DNA of 64,000 nt, from positions 1 through 64,000 of the forward strand of contig JAJFGK010000112.1 in the NCBI GenBank assembly GCA_021776195.1. The letters run 5' to 3'. A program made the translations under genes and the position numbers. Source of the stretch: Kiloniellaceae bacterium. Lineage in GTDB: Bacteria > Pseudomonadota > Alphaproteobacteria > Kiloniellales > Kiloniellaceae. Numbering within the stretch: the stretch's first letter is position 1; each line of letters begins with the position of its first letter. The notes beneath the pieces are model-generated. The model was not told the DNA's origin, searched no databases, and worked only from the letters and a program-made list of their open reading frames with translations. Shown one piece after another: positions 1 through 8,407 of this stretch.

Positions 1-1
1 C

Positions 2-34
2 TATTTCGGCGACGAGCCGGTGCCGACGCGCTAG
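2..34 (+). CDS. C-terminal tail of a gene cut by the window edge (unidentified)
   Basis: The first bases read in frame as YFGDEPVPTR followed by TAG at 32-34. Only ten residues are visible, so the product cannot be named. Support for coding is that the reading frame closes exactly where the inverted-repeat element begins: the TAG stop is part of that element's CTAGAGC end. It could equally be chance. Confidence 0.3.
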   Translation, partial: YFGDEPVPTR

Positions 35-312
35 AGCCTTTCTTTGTCATACGGGACCATTTGATGGGCCCTAGGCGATCATTCGGGAAGGCGCGCTGTG
101 CGGCGCGATGCTAAAGCATCGGGCAAGCAGCGGAACGCACCCCCAGTTGGGAGAGGGGGATCGCCTAGGACCCACCGAAGGCCGGGTTCTTTTGCCTTCT
201 GGCCGCGTTGCGCTCCTCGACCGATGCTAAGGCATCGCTCTTCGAAGCGCGCCTTGCCAGAAGACAAAATAATCCCGGTCAAATGGTTCCGTATGACAAA
301 GAAAGGCTCTAG
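31..312. repeat. Intergenic long inverted-repeat (MITE/REP-like) element
   Basis: The outer arms, 31-64 and 279-312, are reverse complements with a single mismatch, both ending in CTAGAGCC. Inside are further nested hairpins: GATGCTAAAGCATC near 107-120 and GATGCTAAGGCATC near 222-235, a CCTAGGCGATC/GATCGCCTAGG pair (about 70-80 and 160-170), and a CTTCTGGC/GCCAGAAG pair (about 199 and 256). The element contains no plausible gene. Its ends overlap the TAG stop of the upstream reading frame and the stop of the tlpA-like gene. It is most like a non-autonomous intergenic repeat; copy number in the genome cannot be judged from here. Confidence 0.75.
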
Positions 313-1034
313 TCGAGGCCGGCCTGGGCCGCTCTTTTCTTCCTGGCCTGCATGATCTTTCCAATGCGGCAGCCGCAATCGGCCGGACTTGCCTCGCCGC
401 CCGCGGCCGCCTGCGGGTTCTGGTCGCCGCCGCCATGCGGCAGGACGCTGCGGATCAGCGCCAGGGCATCGCGTTCGTCCCACTCCGCCGGTCCCGCCAT
501 GGCCCCGACCATGCGGCCTTCCGGGTCGATCAGATAGGTGGTCGGCAGGCCCGGAACGACAAAGCTCTGTGCCGCGCGGCCGCGCGGATCGAGGCCGATA
601 GTCATATTCTCGAGGCCGAGACGGGCGATGAAGGGCCTGACCTTGTCGCCGCCGCCGCGGTCGGTCGAGAGCGCCAAGACCACCAGCCCTTCCGGGCCCA
701 GGGTCTGCTGAAGCCGATCCAGCGACGGCATCTCGCGGATACAGGGCGCGCACCAGGTGGCCCAGAAATTCAGCAACACGGCGCGGCCGCGGTAGTCCGC
801 CAGGCTGGCCGGGGTGCCGTCGAGGTGGGAAAAGTTCGCCGAGGGTGCTGGTTTCGGCGGCTCGGAGAGGATAAAGTTATCGACGAAGAGACCCTGCAGG
901 ACGGGGCGGTCATGACTGGCCTCGACTCGATTGGCGCCCCCTGCGACGAGCAGACACAGCAAGGCCACGGCGAGGCACCTGCCCGCCTGGCCCCTGACGA
1001 CACTTCTTTTTGAACCCGGATCGCCTATGACCAT
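309..1034 (-). CDS. tlpA: TlpA-like thioredoxin-fold disulfide reductase
   Basis: A 241-residue exported thioredoxin-fold protein of the TlpA/ResA type, expected to act in the periplasm reducing disulfides, for example during cytochrome c maturation. A hydrophobic stretch ([13 protein letters not shown]) at about residues 19-31 looks like a signal peptide or membrane anchor. The active site WCAPC lies in [15 protein letters not shown], and a cis-Pro loop (GLPTTYLID) follows. The C-terminal tail carries an extra CGC. The ATG at 1034 is preferred; longer versions run deep into argH and are low-complexity. The start overlaps the argH start by 8 bases in divergent orientation, so each promoter would lie in the other's coding DNA. 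The stop is provided by the inverted-repeat element. The family is sure, the exact partner is not. Confidence 0.85.
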   Translation of the reverse strand: MVIGDPGSKRSVVRGQAGRCLAVALLCLLVAGGANRVEASHDRPVLQGLFVDNFILSEPPKPAPSANFSHLDGTPASLADYRGRAVLLNFWATWCAPCIREMPSLDRLQQTLGPEGLVVLALSTDRGGGDKVRPFIARLGLENMTIGLDPRGRAAQSFVVPGLPTTYLIDPEGRMVGAMAGPAEWDERDALALIRSVLPHGGGDQNPQAAAGGEASPADCGCRIGKIMQARKKRAAQAGLD

Positions 1035-2565
1035 CAAGACCGAAGATCCTCTATCCAAGCCCCCATCTGCCGGTGATGGGCCTGCCGGTGATGGGCCTGC
1101 CAGTGGTGGGCCCGCCCATGACGGACCCGCCAACGACGGACCCGCCAGCACGGCACCCCTTGGCCAGCCGCCGGCCGGCCAAAGCGCGGCCAATCGCATG
1201 TGGGGCGGACGCTTCGCCGGCGGCGCCGCCGAGGTCATGGACAAGATCAACCCTTCGATCGACTTTGACAAGCGCTTCTACCGCCAGGATATCGCCGGCT
1301 CGAAGGCCCACGCGGCGATGCTCGTGCGGCAGTCGGTCATCACCGCCGACGACGGCGCGGCGATCCAGGAGGGCCTCGACAGGGTCGCCGGCGAGATCGA
1401 TCAGGGGTCGTTCGTCTATTCGCGCGCGCTGGAAGACATTCACATGAATATCGAGGCGCGGCTGCACGAGTTGATCGGCGAGCCGGCCGGACGGCTGCAC
1501 ACCGGGCGGTCGCGTAACGACCAGGTGGCAACCGATTTCAAACTTTGGGTGCGCGACTGCATCGATGCCCTGGACGCCGATCTGGCGGACCTGCAGGGCG
1601 CCCTGCTCGATCAGGCCGAGGCCCATGCCGCCACGGTGATGCCCGGCTACACCCATCTTCAGGCGGCACAGCCGGTCACCTTCGGCCACCACATGATGGC
1701 CTACGTCGAGATGATCGGGCGCGACCGCGGCCGCTTCGCCGACTGCCGCCGACGCCTGAACGAATGCCCGCTCGGTGCCGCCGCCCTGGCCGGGACCTCC
1801 TTTCCCATCGACCGCGGACTGACCGCGGAAACGCTCGGTTTCGACCGTCCCGCGGCCAATTCGATGGACGCCGTCTCGGATCGCGACTTTGCCCTCGAGT
1901 TCCTCGCGGCCGGATCGATCCTGGCGACCCATCTGTCGCGTTTTGCCGAGGAGGTCGTGATCTGGTGCGCCCAGGGCTTCGGATTCGTCACCCTGAGCGA
2001 CGCCTTCACGACCGGCAGTTCGATCATGCCGCAGAAGAAGAACCCCGACGCCGCCGAGCTGGTCCGCGGCAAGAGCGGCCGGGTGGTCGGTGCCTTGACG
2101 GCCCTGCTGGTCATGATGAAGGGCCTGCCGCTGTCCTTCTGCAAGGATATGCAAGAAGACAAGGAACCGCTCTTCGATGCCGCCGACACCCTGGCGCTCT
2201 GCGTCGCGGCGACCGCCGGCATGGTGCGCGACATGAAGCCCAACGAGGCCACCATGAAGGCGGCCACGGCGGCCGGTTTCATTACCGCGACGGACCTGGC
2301 CGATTGGCTGGTACGGGTCCTCGATCTGCCCTTTCGCGATGCCCACCACGTGACCGGACGGCTGGTGCGGCTCGCCGAGGACCGGGGCTGCGACCTGGCC
2401 GACCTGACCCTGGAGGCGCTGCGCTCCGTCGAGCCACGGATCACCGAGGAGGTCTACGATGTCCTGGCGGTGGAGCGCGCCGTCGCGAGCCGCCGCAGTC
2501 TTGGCGGGACCGCGCCGGAGCGGGTCCGCGAGGCCGTCGGGGCGGCCCGGGAGCGTTTCTCGTGA
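1027..2565 (+). CDS. argH: Argininosuccinate lyase
   Basis: Splits argininosuccinate into arginine and fumarate, the last step of arginine synthesis, in the cytoplasm as a homotetramer. The fumarase/aspartase superfamily signature [12 protein letters not shown] is at about residues 330-341, and the HTGRSRND substrate loop at about 158-165. The 512-residue product is longer than the usual 460 or so because of about 57 residues before the conserved MWGGRFAGG. That extension is made of GPAxDGPA-type repeats. ATG 1027 has only a weak GGA upstream; ATG 1198, exactly at MWGGRF, would give a normal-length enzyme and is a real alternative. Downstream lptM-like and lysA genes overlap end to end, so the three are probably cotranscribed. 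Confidence 0.96.
   Translation: MTIKTEDPLSKPPSAGDGPAGDGPASGGPAHDGPANDGPASTAPLGQPPAGQSAANRMWGGRFAGGAAEVMDKINPSIDFDKRFYRQDIAGSKAHAAMLVRQSVITADDGAAIQEGLDRVAGEIDQGSFVYSRALEDIHMNIEARLHELIGEPAGRLHTGRSRNDQVATDFKLWVRDCIDALDADLADLQGALLDQAEAHAATVMPGYTHLQAAQPVTFGHHMMAYVEMIGRDRGRFADCRRRLNECPLGAAALAGTSFPIDRGLTAETLGFDRPAANSMDAVSDRDFALEFLAAGSILATHLSRFAEEVVIWCAQGFGFVTLSDAFTTGSSIMPQKKNPDAAELVRGKSGRVVGALTALLVMMKGLPLSFCKDMQEDKEPLFDAADTLALCVAATAGMVRDMKPNEATMKAATAAGFITATDLADWLVRVLDLPFRDAHHVTGRLVRLAEDRGCDLADLTLEALRSVEPRITEEVYDVLAVERAVASRRSLGGTAPERVREAVGAARERFS
1069..1143 (+). repeat. 15-bp tandem repeat in the argH 5' region
   Basis: Five head-to-tail 15-bp units. The first two are identical (GCCGGTGATGGGCCT); the later three are diverged toward GCCAACGACGGACCC. 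In the argH frame each unit codes for a GDGPA-like pentapeptide. The unit length is a multiple of three, so gain or loss of units would keep the frame. Confidence 0.85.
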
Positions 2566-2900
2566 CGGCGCCGGTCGAGAGGCCCCTCGCGGGGCCGGCC
2601 AGAGGACCGGCCAGAGCGCCGGTCAAGAGCCGGACACGCTGGCGGTCGGGCTTGGTCCTGGTCCTGCTCTGCGCCCTGGTGCCAGCGCTCGTGGCCTGTG
2701 GAAAACGCGGTTCGCCCCGGGCACCGGACGCCGAGCCGGGCGACTACACCTACCCGGCGGCCTATCCCTACCCAGGCACCACTCTAAGGTCGCTTCGCGA
2801 CGTCGAGGTGGAGCAGGCCGACGACAGCGATTTCGGATCGAGCCGTCTGTCCAGCGACGACTTCGACCGCACCACCACCACGACCTACGGGACCGAATGA
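2562..2900 (+). CDS. lptM: LptM-like small lipoprotein
   Basis: A 112-residue predicted lipoprotein. A basic N-terminus precedes a hydrophobic helix ([15 protein letters not shown]) and a lipobox LVAC, followed by [11 protein letters not shown], which matches the CG-x-KG-x-PxxP pattern of LptM/YifL proteins that sit between argH and lysA in many proteobacteria. In E. coli LptM helps maturation of the LPS translocon LptD/E; that role here is inferred. The tail is longer than usual and rich in Asp, Ser and Thr. The GTG start overlaps the argH stop (GTGA) and the stop overlaps the lysA start (ATGA), so translation is probably coupled through all three genes. Confidence 0.82.
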   Translation: MTAPVERPLAGPARGPARAPVKSRTRWRSGLVLVLLCALVPALVACGKRGSPRAPDAEPGDYTYPAAYPYPGTTLRSLRDVEVEQADDSDFGSSRLSSDDFDRTTTTTYGTE

Positions 2901-4204
2901 CAATGGCCGAACGGGAACACTTCAGCTACCGCGACGGCCGCCTCCAGTGCGACGCACACGACCTTGTTGGTTTGGCCGACGAAGTCGGAACACCCTTCTA
3001 CTGCTATTCCAGCAACGCCATGGCGGCCTCCTATCGGGCCTTCCAGACGGCACTGGAAGGTCTCGATGCCAGCATTTTTTACGCCGTCAAGGCCAACGGC
3101 AACCAGGCGGTGCTGGCCACCTTCGGCGGCCTGGGCGCTGGGGCGGACGTGGTTTCCGTTGGCGAGATGCACCGCGCGCTGGCAGCGGGTATCGCACCGC
3201 AAAAGATCATCTTTGCCGGTGTCGGCAAGACCGCCGAGGAAATGGCCACCGCGCTGGATGCCGGAATCCTGCAGTTCAACCTGGAATCCCTGCCGGAACT
3301 GGAACGGCTCAACGCCGTGGCCCTGGGCCGCGGCACCACCGCCGCGGTGGCGCTCAGGGTCAATCCCGATGTGGACGCCCTGACCCACAAGTCGATCTCG
3401 ACCGGCAAGGCCGACAACAAGTTCGGCATCGAGATGGGCCAGGCCCGCGAAGTGGCCCTGGCCATGGCGGCCTATCCGGGCCTGCGGCTCGAAGGCCTCG
3501 CCATGCACATCGGCTCTCAGATCACCAAGATCGAACCCTACCGCGAGGCTTTCGCGCGTCTGGCGGCGCTCTATCGCGACCTCAAGGCCGCCGGCGTGCC
3601 GTTGCGCCGTCTCGATATGGGCGGCGGCATCGGCGTCACCTACCAGCAAGAGACACCGCCGAGCTTTGCGGACTATGCGGCCATTGTCGGCGAAGCCACC
3701 GCCGGGCTCGGGGCCGAGCTGGCCTTCGAGCCCGGCCGGGCCCTGGTCGGCAACGCCGGCATCCTGGTCACCCGGGTGGTCTACGTGAAGGACGCGCCGG
3801 GCCGCCGCTTCGTGGTGATCGATGCCGCCATGAACGATCTGATCCGTCCCATGCTCTATGAGGCCTGGCACGACATCTTGCCGCTGCGCCAGTCGGACCC
3901 GGCGGCGGCCCTGGCGCCGGCCGACGTGGTCGGACCGATCTGCGAGAGCACCGACACCTTTGCCCGCGACCGGGATCTGCCGCCGCTGCGCGAGGGCGAT
4001 CTGCTCGCGATAATGTCAGCCGGCGCCTATGGCGCGGTGATGTCTTCGACCTATAATGGACGGCTCCTGGTGCCCGAGGTGATGGTGCGCGGGACCGAGG
4101 CGGCGGTGATCCGTCCGCGGACCAGCTTCGCCGAGCTGATCGCGCAAGATAGACTGCCGCCCTGGCTGGACGAGACTGGCCAGGTTCTGGCGCGCGGCGC
4201 CTGA
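2897..4204 (+). CDS. lysA: Diaminopimelate decarboxylase
   Basis: PLP enzyme that decarboxylates meso-diaminopimelate to lysine. The 435-residue length is normal for the fold-type III family. The PLP lysine is in FYAVKANGN (about residue 65). HIGSQI (about 204), a glycine-rich GGGIGVTY stretch, CESTDTFA (about 349) and GAYGAVMSSTYN complete the substrate and PLP sites. ATG 2897 overlaps the lptM stop; a second ATG two codons later is also possible. dapB, which works upstream in the same pathway, lies in this window at 37 kb. No regulatory element is visible because the gene follows its neighbour without a gap. Confidence 0.96.
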   Translation: MTMAEREHFSYRDGRLQCDAHDLVGLADEVGTPFYCYSSNAMAASYRAFQTALEGLDASIFYAVKANGNQAVLATFGGLGAGADVVSVGEMHRALAAGIAPQKIIFAGVGKTAEEMATALDAGILQFNLESLPELERLNAVALGRGTTAAVALRVNPDVDALTHKSISTGKADNKFGIEMGQAREVALAMAAYPGLRLEGLAMHIGSQITKIEPYREAFARLAALYRDLKAAGVPLRRLDMGGGIGVTYQQETPPSFADYAAIVGEATAGLGAELAFEPGRALVGNAGILVTRVVYVKDAPGRRFVVIDAAMNDLIRPMLYEAWHDILPLRQSDPAAALAPADVVGPICESTDTFARDRDLPPLREGDLLAIMSAGAYGAVMSSTYNGRLLVPEVMVRGTEAAVIRPRTSFAELIAQDRLPPWLDETGQVLARGA

Positions 4205-4285
4205 TCGAAGGGCGCGGTAAAGGGGGAGGATCTTGGCGACTGATTTGGGGGCACCTGTAGGACTGTGAAGGGCAGATAACAGACC

Positions 4286-6760
4286 ATGCGGCGCAAAGAC
4301 GACTCCCTGCGAAACCGTCAACGCTGGCGCGGAACCATACCCGGCGTCGGGGCGATCTTCGCCCAGCTCGCCGTCAAGCTGGTGCTGGCCCGGGCGGTAC
4401 TCCTGATCGAAAGTCTCGGCCGCGCGCTCTGGCCCCTCGCCGTCCTTGCCGGCCTGTTCGCCGCCCTGGTGCTGTTCGATTTGCTGCCGCAGTTGCCGAT
4501 CTGGCTGCATGTCCTGGTTCTGCTGGCCCTCCTCGGGGCTGCCGGCTGGCTGCTCTGGCGCGGTATCGGACGAACGGTCCTGCCCCGCGAAGAGGCGGCA
4601 CGGCGCCGCCTGGAACGGGCCAGCGGCCTGGCGCACCGGCCCCTGGAGTCGCTCGAGGATCAACTGGCGGCCGGTCGTGAAAGCCGCGCCATCACCGGCC
4701 TTTGGGAGCTCCACCGCCTCCGCATCCTGGCCCAGATCCAGGCGCTCAAAATCGGCTGGCCGAACCTCGCCCTGACCCGCCACGACCCCTATGCGCTGCG
4801 TCATGCGGTCACGCTGGTCCTGTTCGTGGCCGTCGCCTATGGCGGGGCGGATTGGCAGGGCCGCCTGGCGCGGGCCCTGGTGCCCGAGCTGCCGCCGAGC
4901 GATGAGCGCCCGGCGACGCTCGACGCCTGGATCAATCCGCCGGCCTATACGAAACTGCCGCCCCTGTTCCTCAGGGCCGATGCCACGGAAGTCCTGGAGG
5001 TGCCGGTCGGTTCGGTGCTCTTGGCCCAGGTTCAGGGTGGCAAGCCGCCCTGGGCCGAGATCGGCAAGGGCCGCCACCTCTTCGAGGTCTTCGCCAAGGA
5101 TGCCTACAAGTTGGAGCAGACCATCGATATCGGCGATGTTCTGGCGGTCCGCCATGATGAGGGGACCCTGGGCGAGTGGCGCATCGAGCTGCTGCCGGAC
5201 CTGGCGCCCACGGTGGTCTTCCCGGAATCGCCGGGCCGCAGCGAACGCTTGGCCTTGCGGTTGCCCTACCAGGCCGACGACGACTATGGGCTGGTCTCTC
5301 TAGGGGCTATCCTCAAGCGCGCCGACAAGCCCGATTTGGATCCTCTCGAGCTGGAGATCATCCTGCCCGCGCGCACCGGCAAGGATGCCCAGGGCGCCAG
5401 CTTCCACGATCTGACACCGCATCCCTGGGCCGGTCTCGCGGTCGATATCGAGATGGTCGTCCTCGATGCCATCGGCCAGGAAGGGCGCAGCGACATTGTG
5501 CGGGTGGTTCTGCCCGAGCGGGTCTTCAACCATCCGGTGGCCCGCGCCCTGGTCGAGCAACGCCGGCAGTTGAGCATTGCGCCCGAAAACCGCCTGCCCG
5601 TGGTGCAGGCCCTCGGCGCGATCTCGGAGCACCCCGAGCACTTCTTCCACGACAGCGCCGTGGCCCTATCGATCTATGCCGCCACCCGGCGCCTGATGCT
5701 CGACGAGAGTGCCGAGGCCGTGCCCGCGGTGCAACGGCTGCTGTGGGACACCGCGCTGCGCATCGAAGAGGGCGAACTGGCCATTGCCGAACGCGACCTG
5801 CGCGAAATTCAGCAAGCGCTGATGGAGGCCTTGAGCGAGGGCGCCGAAAGTTCCGAGATCGACTCGCTGTTGGATCAATTGCAGACGGCGCTCGACTCCT
5901 TCCTCGAGGCACTCTCGGACAAGCTCCGCGAAGACCTCGCCGAGGGGCAGGAGGTCGACCCTTCGCAAGGCCAGACGATCGACAGCGAAGACCTGCGCCA
6001 GATGATCGAGCGGGCCCGCGAGCTGGCCCAGAGCGGCAACCAGGAAGACGCCCAGGAGCTTCTCGCCCAACTGCAGCAGATGCTGGAAAATCTCAAGGCG
6101 CAGCCTTTCGCCCAGGGCGAATCCAGCGAGGAGGTGCAGCAGGCGCAAAAGATGATGCGCGATCTGGAGGACATGATGTCCCAGCAGCGCTCGCTGCTCG
6201 ACCGAAACTTCGAGCGCCAACGCGAGCGGCGCAAGGGTGCCAGCGGCGACCGGAAGAAAAGCGACCGCAACGAAAGCGACCGCGACGCCGGCTCCCAGGA
6301 ATCGCTGCGCCGCCAGCTGGGCGAGCTGATGCGCCAGATGGGCCAGTTGATGGACGATATCCCGGGACCCCTGGGCCAGTCCGAGCAGCAGATGCGCGAT
6401 GCCCGGGATTCGCTGCGGGCCGGCCAGTCCGGTGACGCCATCGAGCCGCAGAAGCGGTCGCTCGAGTACCTCCAACAGGGCATGGATTCCATGGCCGAGC
6501 GGTTCATGGAAATGTTCGGCCAGCAGGGCCGGGGCAGCGGAAACCTGGCCAACCGACCCGGTCAGGGCCCCGGGCGCGATCCCTTGGGTCGCGGCACCGG
6601 CGACGGCCGGCGCGAAGCCACCGAAGGCGTGCTGGTACCCCAGGAAATGGAAATACGCCGCAGCCGCGAGATTCTCGACGAACTGCGCCGCCGGCGCGGC
6701 GACCGGCAGCGGCCGCTCGAGGAGTTGGACTACATCGACCGCCTGCTGCGCCAATTCTGA
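4286..6760 (+). CDS. DUF4175 (TIGR02302-type) membrane protein
   Basis: An 824-residue protein of unknown function belonging to the alphaproteobacterial DUF4175/TIGR02302 family, commonly found next to lysA. Two or three hydrophobic segments lie at about residues 30-90 (LWPLAVLAGLFAALVLF and ILVLLALLGAAGWLLW-like), and another at about 170-185. The middle is a beta-rich region. The last 300 residues are very polar, rich in Gln, Glu and Arg, and look like coiled coil (repeated LAQLQQMLEN, MMRDLEDMMSQQ, LMRQMGQLMDD). This suggests a membrane-anchored protein with a long helical domain. The family is sure; the function is not known to me. Confidence 0.85.
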   Translation: MRRKDDSLRNRQRWRGTIPGVGAIFAQLAVKLVLARAVLLIESLGRALWPLAVLAGLFAALVLFDLLPQLPIWLHVLVLLALLGAAGWLLWRGIGRTVLPREEAARRRLERASGLAHRPLESLEDQLAAGRESRAITGLWELHRLRILAQIQALKIGWPNLALTRHDPYALRHAVTLVLFVAVAYGGADWQGRLARALVPELPPSDERPATLDAWINPPAYTKLPPLFLRADATEVLEVPVGSVLLAQVQGGKPPWAEIGKGRHLFEVFAKDAYKLEQTIDIGDVLAVRHDEGTLGEWRIELLPDLAPTVVFPESPGRSERLALRLPYQADDDYGLVSLGAILKRADKPDLDPLELEIILPARTGKDAQGASFHDLTPHPWAGLAVDIEMVVLDAIGQEGRSDIVRVVLPERVFNHPVARALVEQRRQLSIAPENRLPVVQALGAISEHPEHFFHDSAVALSIYAATRRLMLDESAEAVPAVQRLLWDTALRIEEGELAIAERDLREIQQALMEALSEGAESSEIDSLLDQLQTALDSFLEALSDKLREDLAEGQEVDPSQGQTIDSEDLRQMIERARELAQSGNQEDAQELLAQLQQMLENLKAQPFAQGESSEEVQQAQKMMRDLEDMMSQQRSLLDRNFERQRERRKGASGDRKKSDRNESDRDAGSQESLRRQLGELMRQMGQLMDDIPGPLGQSEQQMRDARDSLRAGQSGDAIEPQKRSLEYLQQGMDSMAERFMEMFGQQGRGSGNLANRPGQGPGRDPLGRGTGDGRREATEGVLVPQEMEIRRSREILDELRRRRGDRQRPLEELDYIDRLLRQF

Positions 6761-6778
6761 TACCCACGCGCAGCGACA

Positions 6779-6802
6779 ACGTACGTGTCCGCAAGCGTAC
6801 GT
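6779..6802. repeat. Small hairpin after the DUF4175 gene
   Basis: ACGTACG and CGTACGT form a perfect 7-bp inverted repeat around a 10-base loop, 18 bases past the stop codon. There is no T run, so intrinsic termination is only possible; an mRNA 3'-end hairpin is another option. Confidence 0.5.
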
Positions 6803-6848
6803 CCCAAAAACGCCTGGGAACCAGCGAGTTTGCGCTAAGCGATTGTCT

Positions 6849-6881
6849 TAGAGCACTTCTTTGTTACATGGAAGTGCTCTA
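6849..6881. terminator. Perfect 11-bp inverted repeat between convergent genes
   Basis: TAGAGCACTTC and GAAGTGCTCTA pair perfectly around an 11-base loop (TTTGTTACATG). It lies between the convergent DUF4175 and cpdR genes and includes the cpdR stop codon. It could act as a bidirectional terminator, though neither side has a strong T run. Its left arm resembles the outer arm of the element at 31-312 (TAGAGC, then TTCTTTGT at the same spacing), so it may be a short relative of that repeat. Confidence 0.6.
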
Positions 6882-7265
6882 GTGCAGGCTTTTGTCGTAT
6901 TCACGTACGACCCGCTCGGCGACTTCGCAGATCTGTTTCAAGGTAAAGGGCTTGGTGACGACGTCGTAGATCAGCTCTTCCAGATTGTGGGCGCGCTGGC
7001 GTTCCGCGGAATAGCCGGTCATCAGGAGGACGGGCATCTTGGGATAGTCCTGGGCCACCTTGAGCGCCAGTTCGATGCCGTCAAGGCCAGGCATGACGAT
7101 ATCGGTGATCAGCAGATCGAAGTGATCCAACCCCTCCAGACGCAAGGCCTCCAAGGCCTGCAGGCCATCGTCCACCGCCGTGACCTGATGGCCACGGTGG
7201 GATAGCGCCCGCGACACGAAGGACTGAACCGCCATATCGTCTTCTGCCACCAGGATACGCGCCAA
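6879..7265 (-). CDS. cpdR: CpdR-like single-domain response regulator
   Basis: A 128-residue stand-alone receiver domain matching CpdR. In Caulobacter, unphosphorylated CpdR brings ClpXP to the pole and triggers proteolysis of CtrA and other targets; the CckA-ChpT relay controls its phosphorylation. Acidic residues AEDD lie at the N-terminus, the phospho-acceptor Asp in LLITDIVMPG (about 55), Thr in LMTGYS (about 83) and Lys in VVTKPF (about 105). There is no output domain. I chose TTG 7265 because GGAGAA sits seven bases upstream and the protein then starts MARILVAEDD, the family norm; GTG 7283 is the alternative. A CtrA-like motif lies about 120 bases upstream. Confidence 0.85.
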   Translation of the reverse strand: MARILVAEDDMAVQSFVSRALSHRGHQVTAVDDGLQALEALRLEGLDHFDLLITDIVMPGLDGIELALKVAQDYPKMPVLLMTGYSAERQRAHNLEELIYDVVTKPFTLKQICEVAERVVREYDKSLH

Positions 7266-7383
7266 ACGAATTTCTCCACACACTCAGGGTTGTTTTCTTG
7301 CCGCGGCATAGTCCGGCGGCGCACCCGCCTGGCCGCTATTGTGGGCCTTGCATCGAGCGCGCTGCAGCCTCCCACAAAGAGTC

Positions 7384-7398
7384 TTAACGAATGATGAA
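7384..7398. promoter_or_regulatory. CtrA-like motif upstream of cpdR
   Basis: TTAACGAATGATGAA: a TTAA-N7-TGAA arrangement, one base from the CtrA consensus TTAA-N7-TTAA. It lies about 120 bases upstream of the cpdR start. A 15-mer differing at one base occurs about 100 bases upstream of the GGDEF-EAL gene (29467-29481) in the same orientation relative to the gene. Confidence 0.4.
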
Positions 7399-7448
7399 CA
7401 AATGATTCCGGCCGAGGCGCAGGGGGCGATCAGGCGCGGCGCGGGCGC

Positions 7449-8270
7449 TCAGGGATCGAGGACGAAATCGACGGTCAGGTTGGCCGCGCCCTCGGGCAGG
7501 TCGCTGGTCGAAGTTTGGAAGCTCGTCGATTCGCCGGGCTGCAGCTCGGCGGCAAGGGCCTCGAAGGTCCAGGCTTGGAGTTCGCGGCCGGCGGTGTCGA
7601 TGAACACCACCTTGAGTGCCGGGACCTTGCGCGGCCCGTCGGACTCGTTGACCACATCTCCCTGAACGAAAAGATGCCTTTCCTCGCCCACCAACCGGCG
7701 AACCGACTGCACGTTCTCCAGCAGCAGCCCGTCGCCGAGCTGCGGTTCGCCGAGCCCGACCAGGGCGTAGAGCCCGGCCGCCCGCGGCACCGATTCGACG
7801 ATCGCGGCGCGGCCGAACCACAGACCCGCGGCCAAGCAGCCGACCAGCACCAGAAAGACCAACCATCCGGCCCAGAGGCGCGCGCTTGTTCGGCGCCCGG
7901 TTTGGGGTTTGGCTCTACCCCCTCCCGTCTTGATCCGGGTGATGGGCGGCGGTGCAATGACCGCCTCGTGGCGATCCGCGTCGTCGGCACTCTGTTGCGC
8001 CGCGGGTTCATCGGTCGCGGCGTCATCCGGGGCGCCGGGCGCTTCACCCGCCGCACCGCCCGTCGCCCCACTGGCCGCGTCATCTGTCGCGCCACCCGCC
8101 GCGCCATCGACCGCAACAGGCGCCAGGGAGGGTGCTTTATCGTCCTCGGGAAGCGGATCCTGCCGCCACTCGTGCGCGCACTTGCCACAGCGGACAGACC
8201 GGCCTTTTGGCCCGATTTGCTCCGCGCTGGCGCGAAATTGGGCGCTGCAGGCTGGACAGGTAATGATCAT
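7449..8270 (-). CDS. Zinc-ribbon (MJ0042-type) DUF3426 membrane protein
   Basis: A 273-residue protein of unknown function. The N-terminus is a short zinc ribbon with CPAC and CGKC (Cys at about 5, 8, 28, 31), the MJ0042/zinc_ribbon_5 type. A low-complexity Ala/Gly/Asp/Pro linker follows (about residues 50-110). One transmembrane helix (LVFLVLVGCLAAGLWFG) lies at about 137-153. The C-terminal DUF3426 domain includes FVQGDVVNESDGPRKVP and ends in VDFVLDP; such domains resemble FxLYD/immunoglobulin-like folds. It is divergent from ftsE, which it neighbours in many alphaproteobacteria. A link with division or envelope is suggested by context only. Confidence 0.82.
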   Translation of the reverse strand: MIITCPACSAQFRASAEQIGPKGRSVRCGKCAHEWRQDPLPEDDKAPSLAPVAVDGAAGGATDDAASGATGGAAGEAPGAPDDAATDEPAAQQSADDADRHEAVIAPPPITRIKTGGGRAKPQTGRRTSARLWAGWLVFLVLVGCLAAGLWFGRAAIVESVPRAAGLYALVGLGEPQLGDGLLLENVQSVRRLVGEERHLFVQGDVVNESDGPRKVPALKVVFIDTAGRELQAWTFEALAAELQPGESTSFQTSTSDLPEGAANLTVDFVLDP

Positions 8271-8407
8271 TCAATAAGACTGCCTCGAAGCGGTCCGGTG
8301 GTCCGTTTATAAGGGTCCGGTCGTGGTCAAGGCAAGGTGCTCGGCAGGGCCCCGCGCGGCGCTCATGGCCGATAGATCTCGGCGACAAAAGTACAGGCGA
8401 TCCCAAC

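Noticed and set aside
1035..1271. Longer N-terminus for the TlpA-like protein
   Set aside because: It would run 245 bases into argH and consists of the antisense of the argH repeats (GPSxAGP); the signal segment begins after the ATG at 1034.
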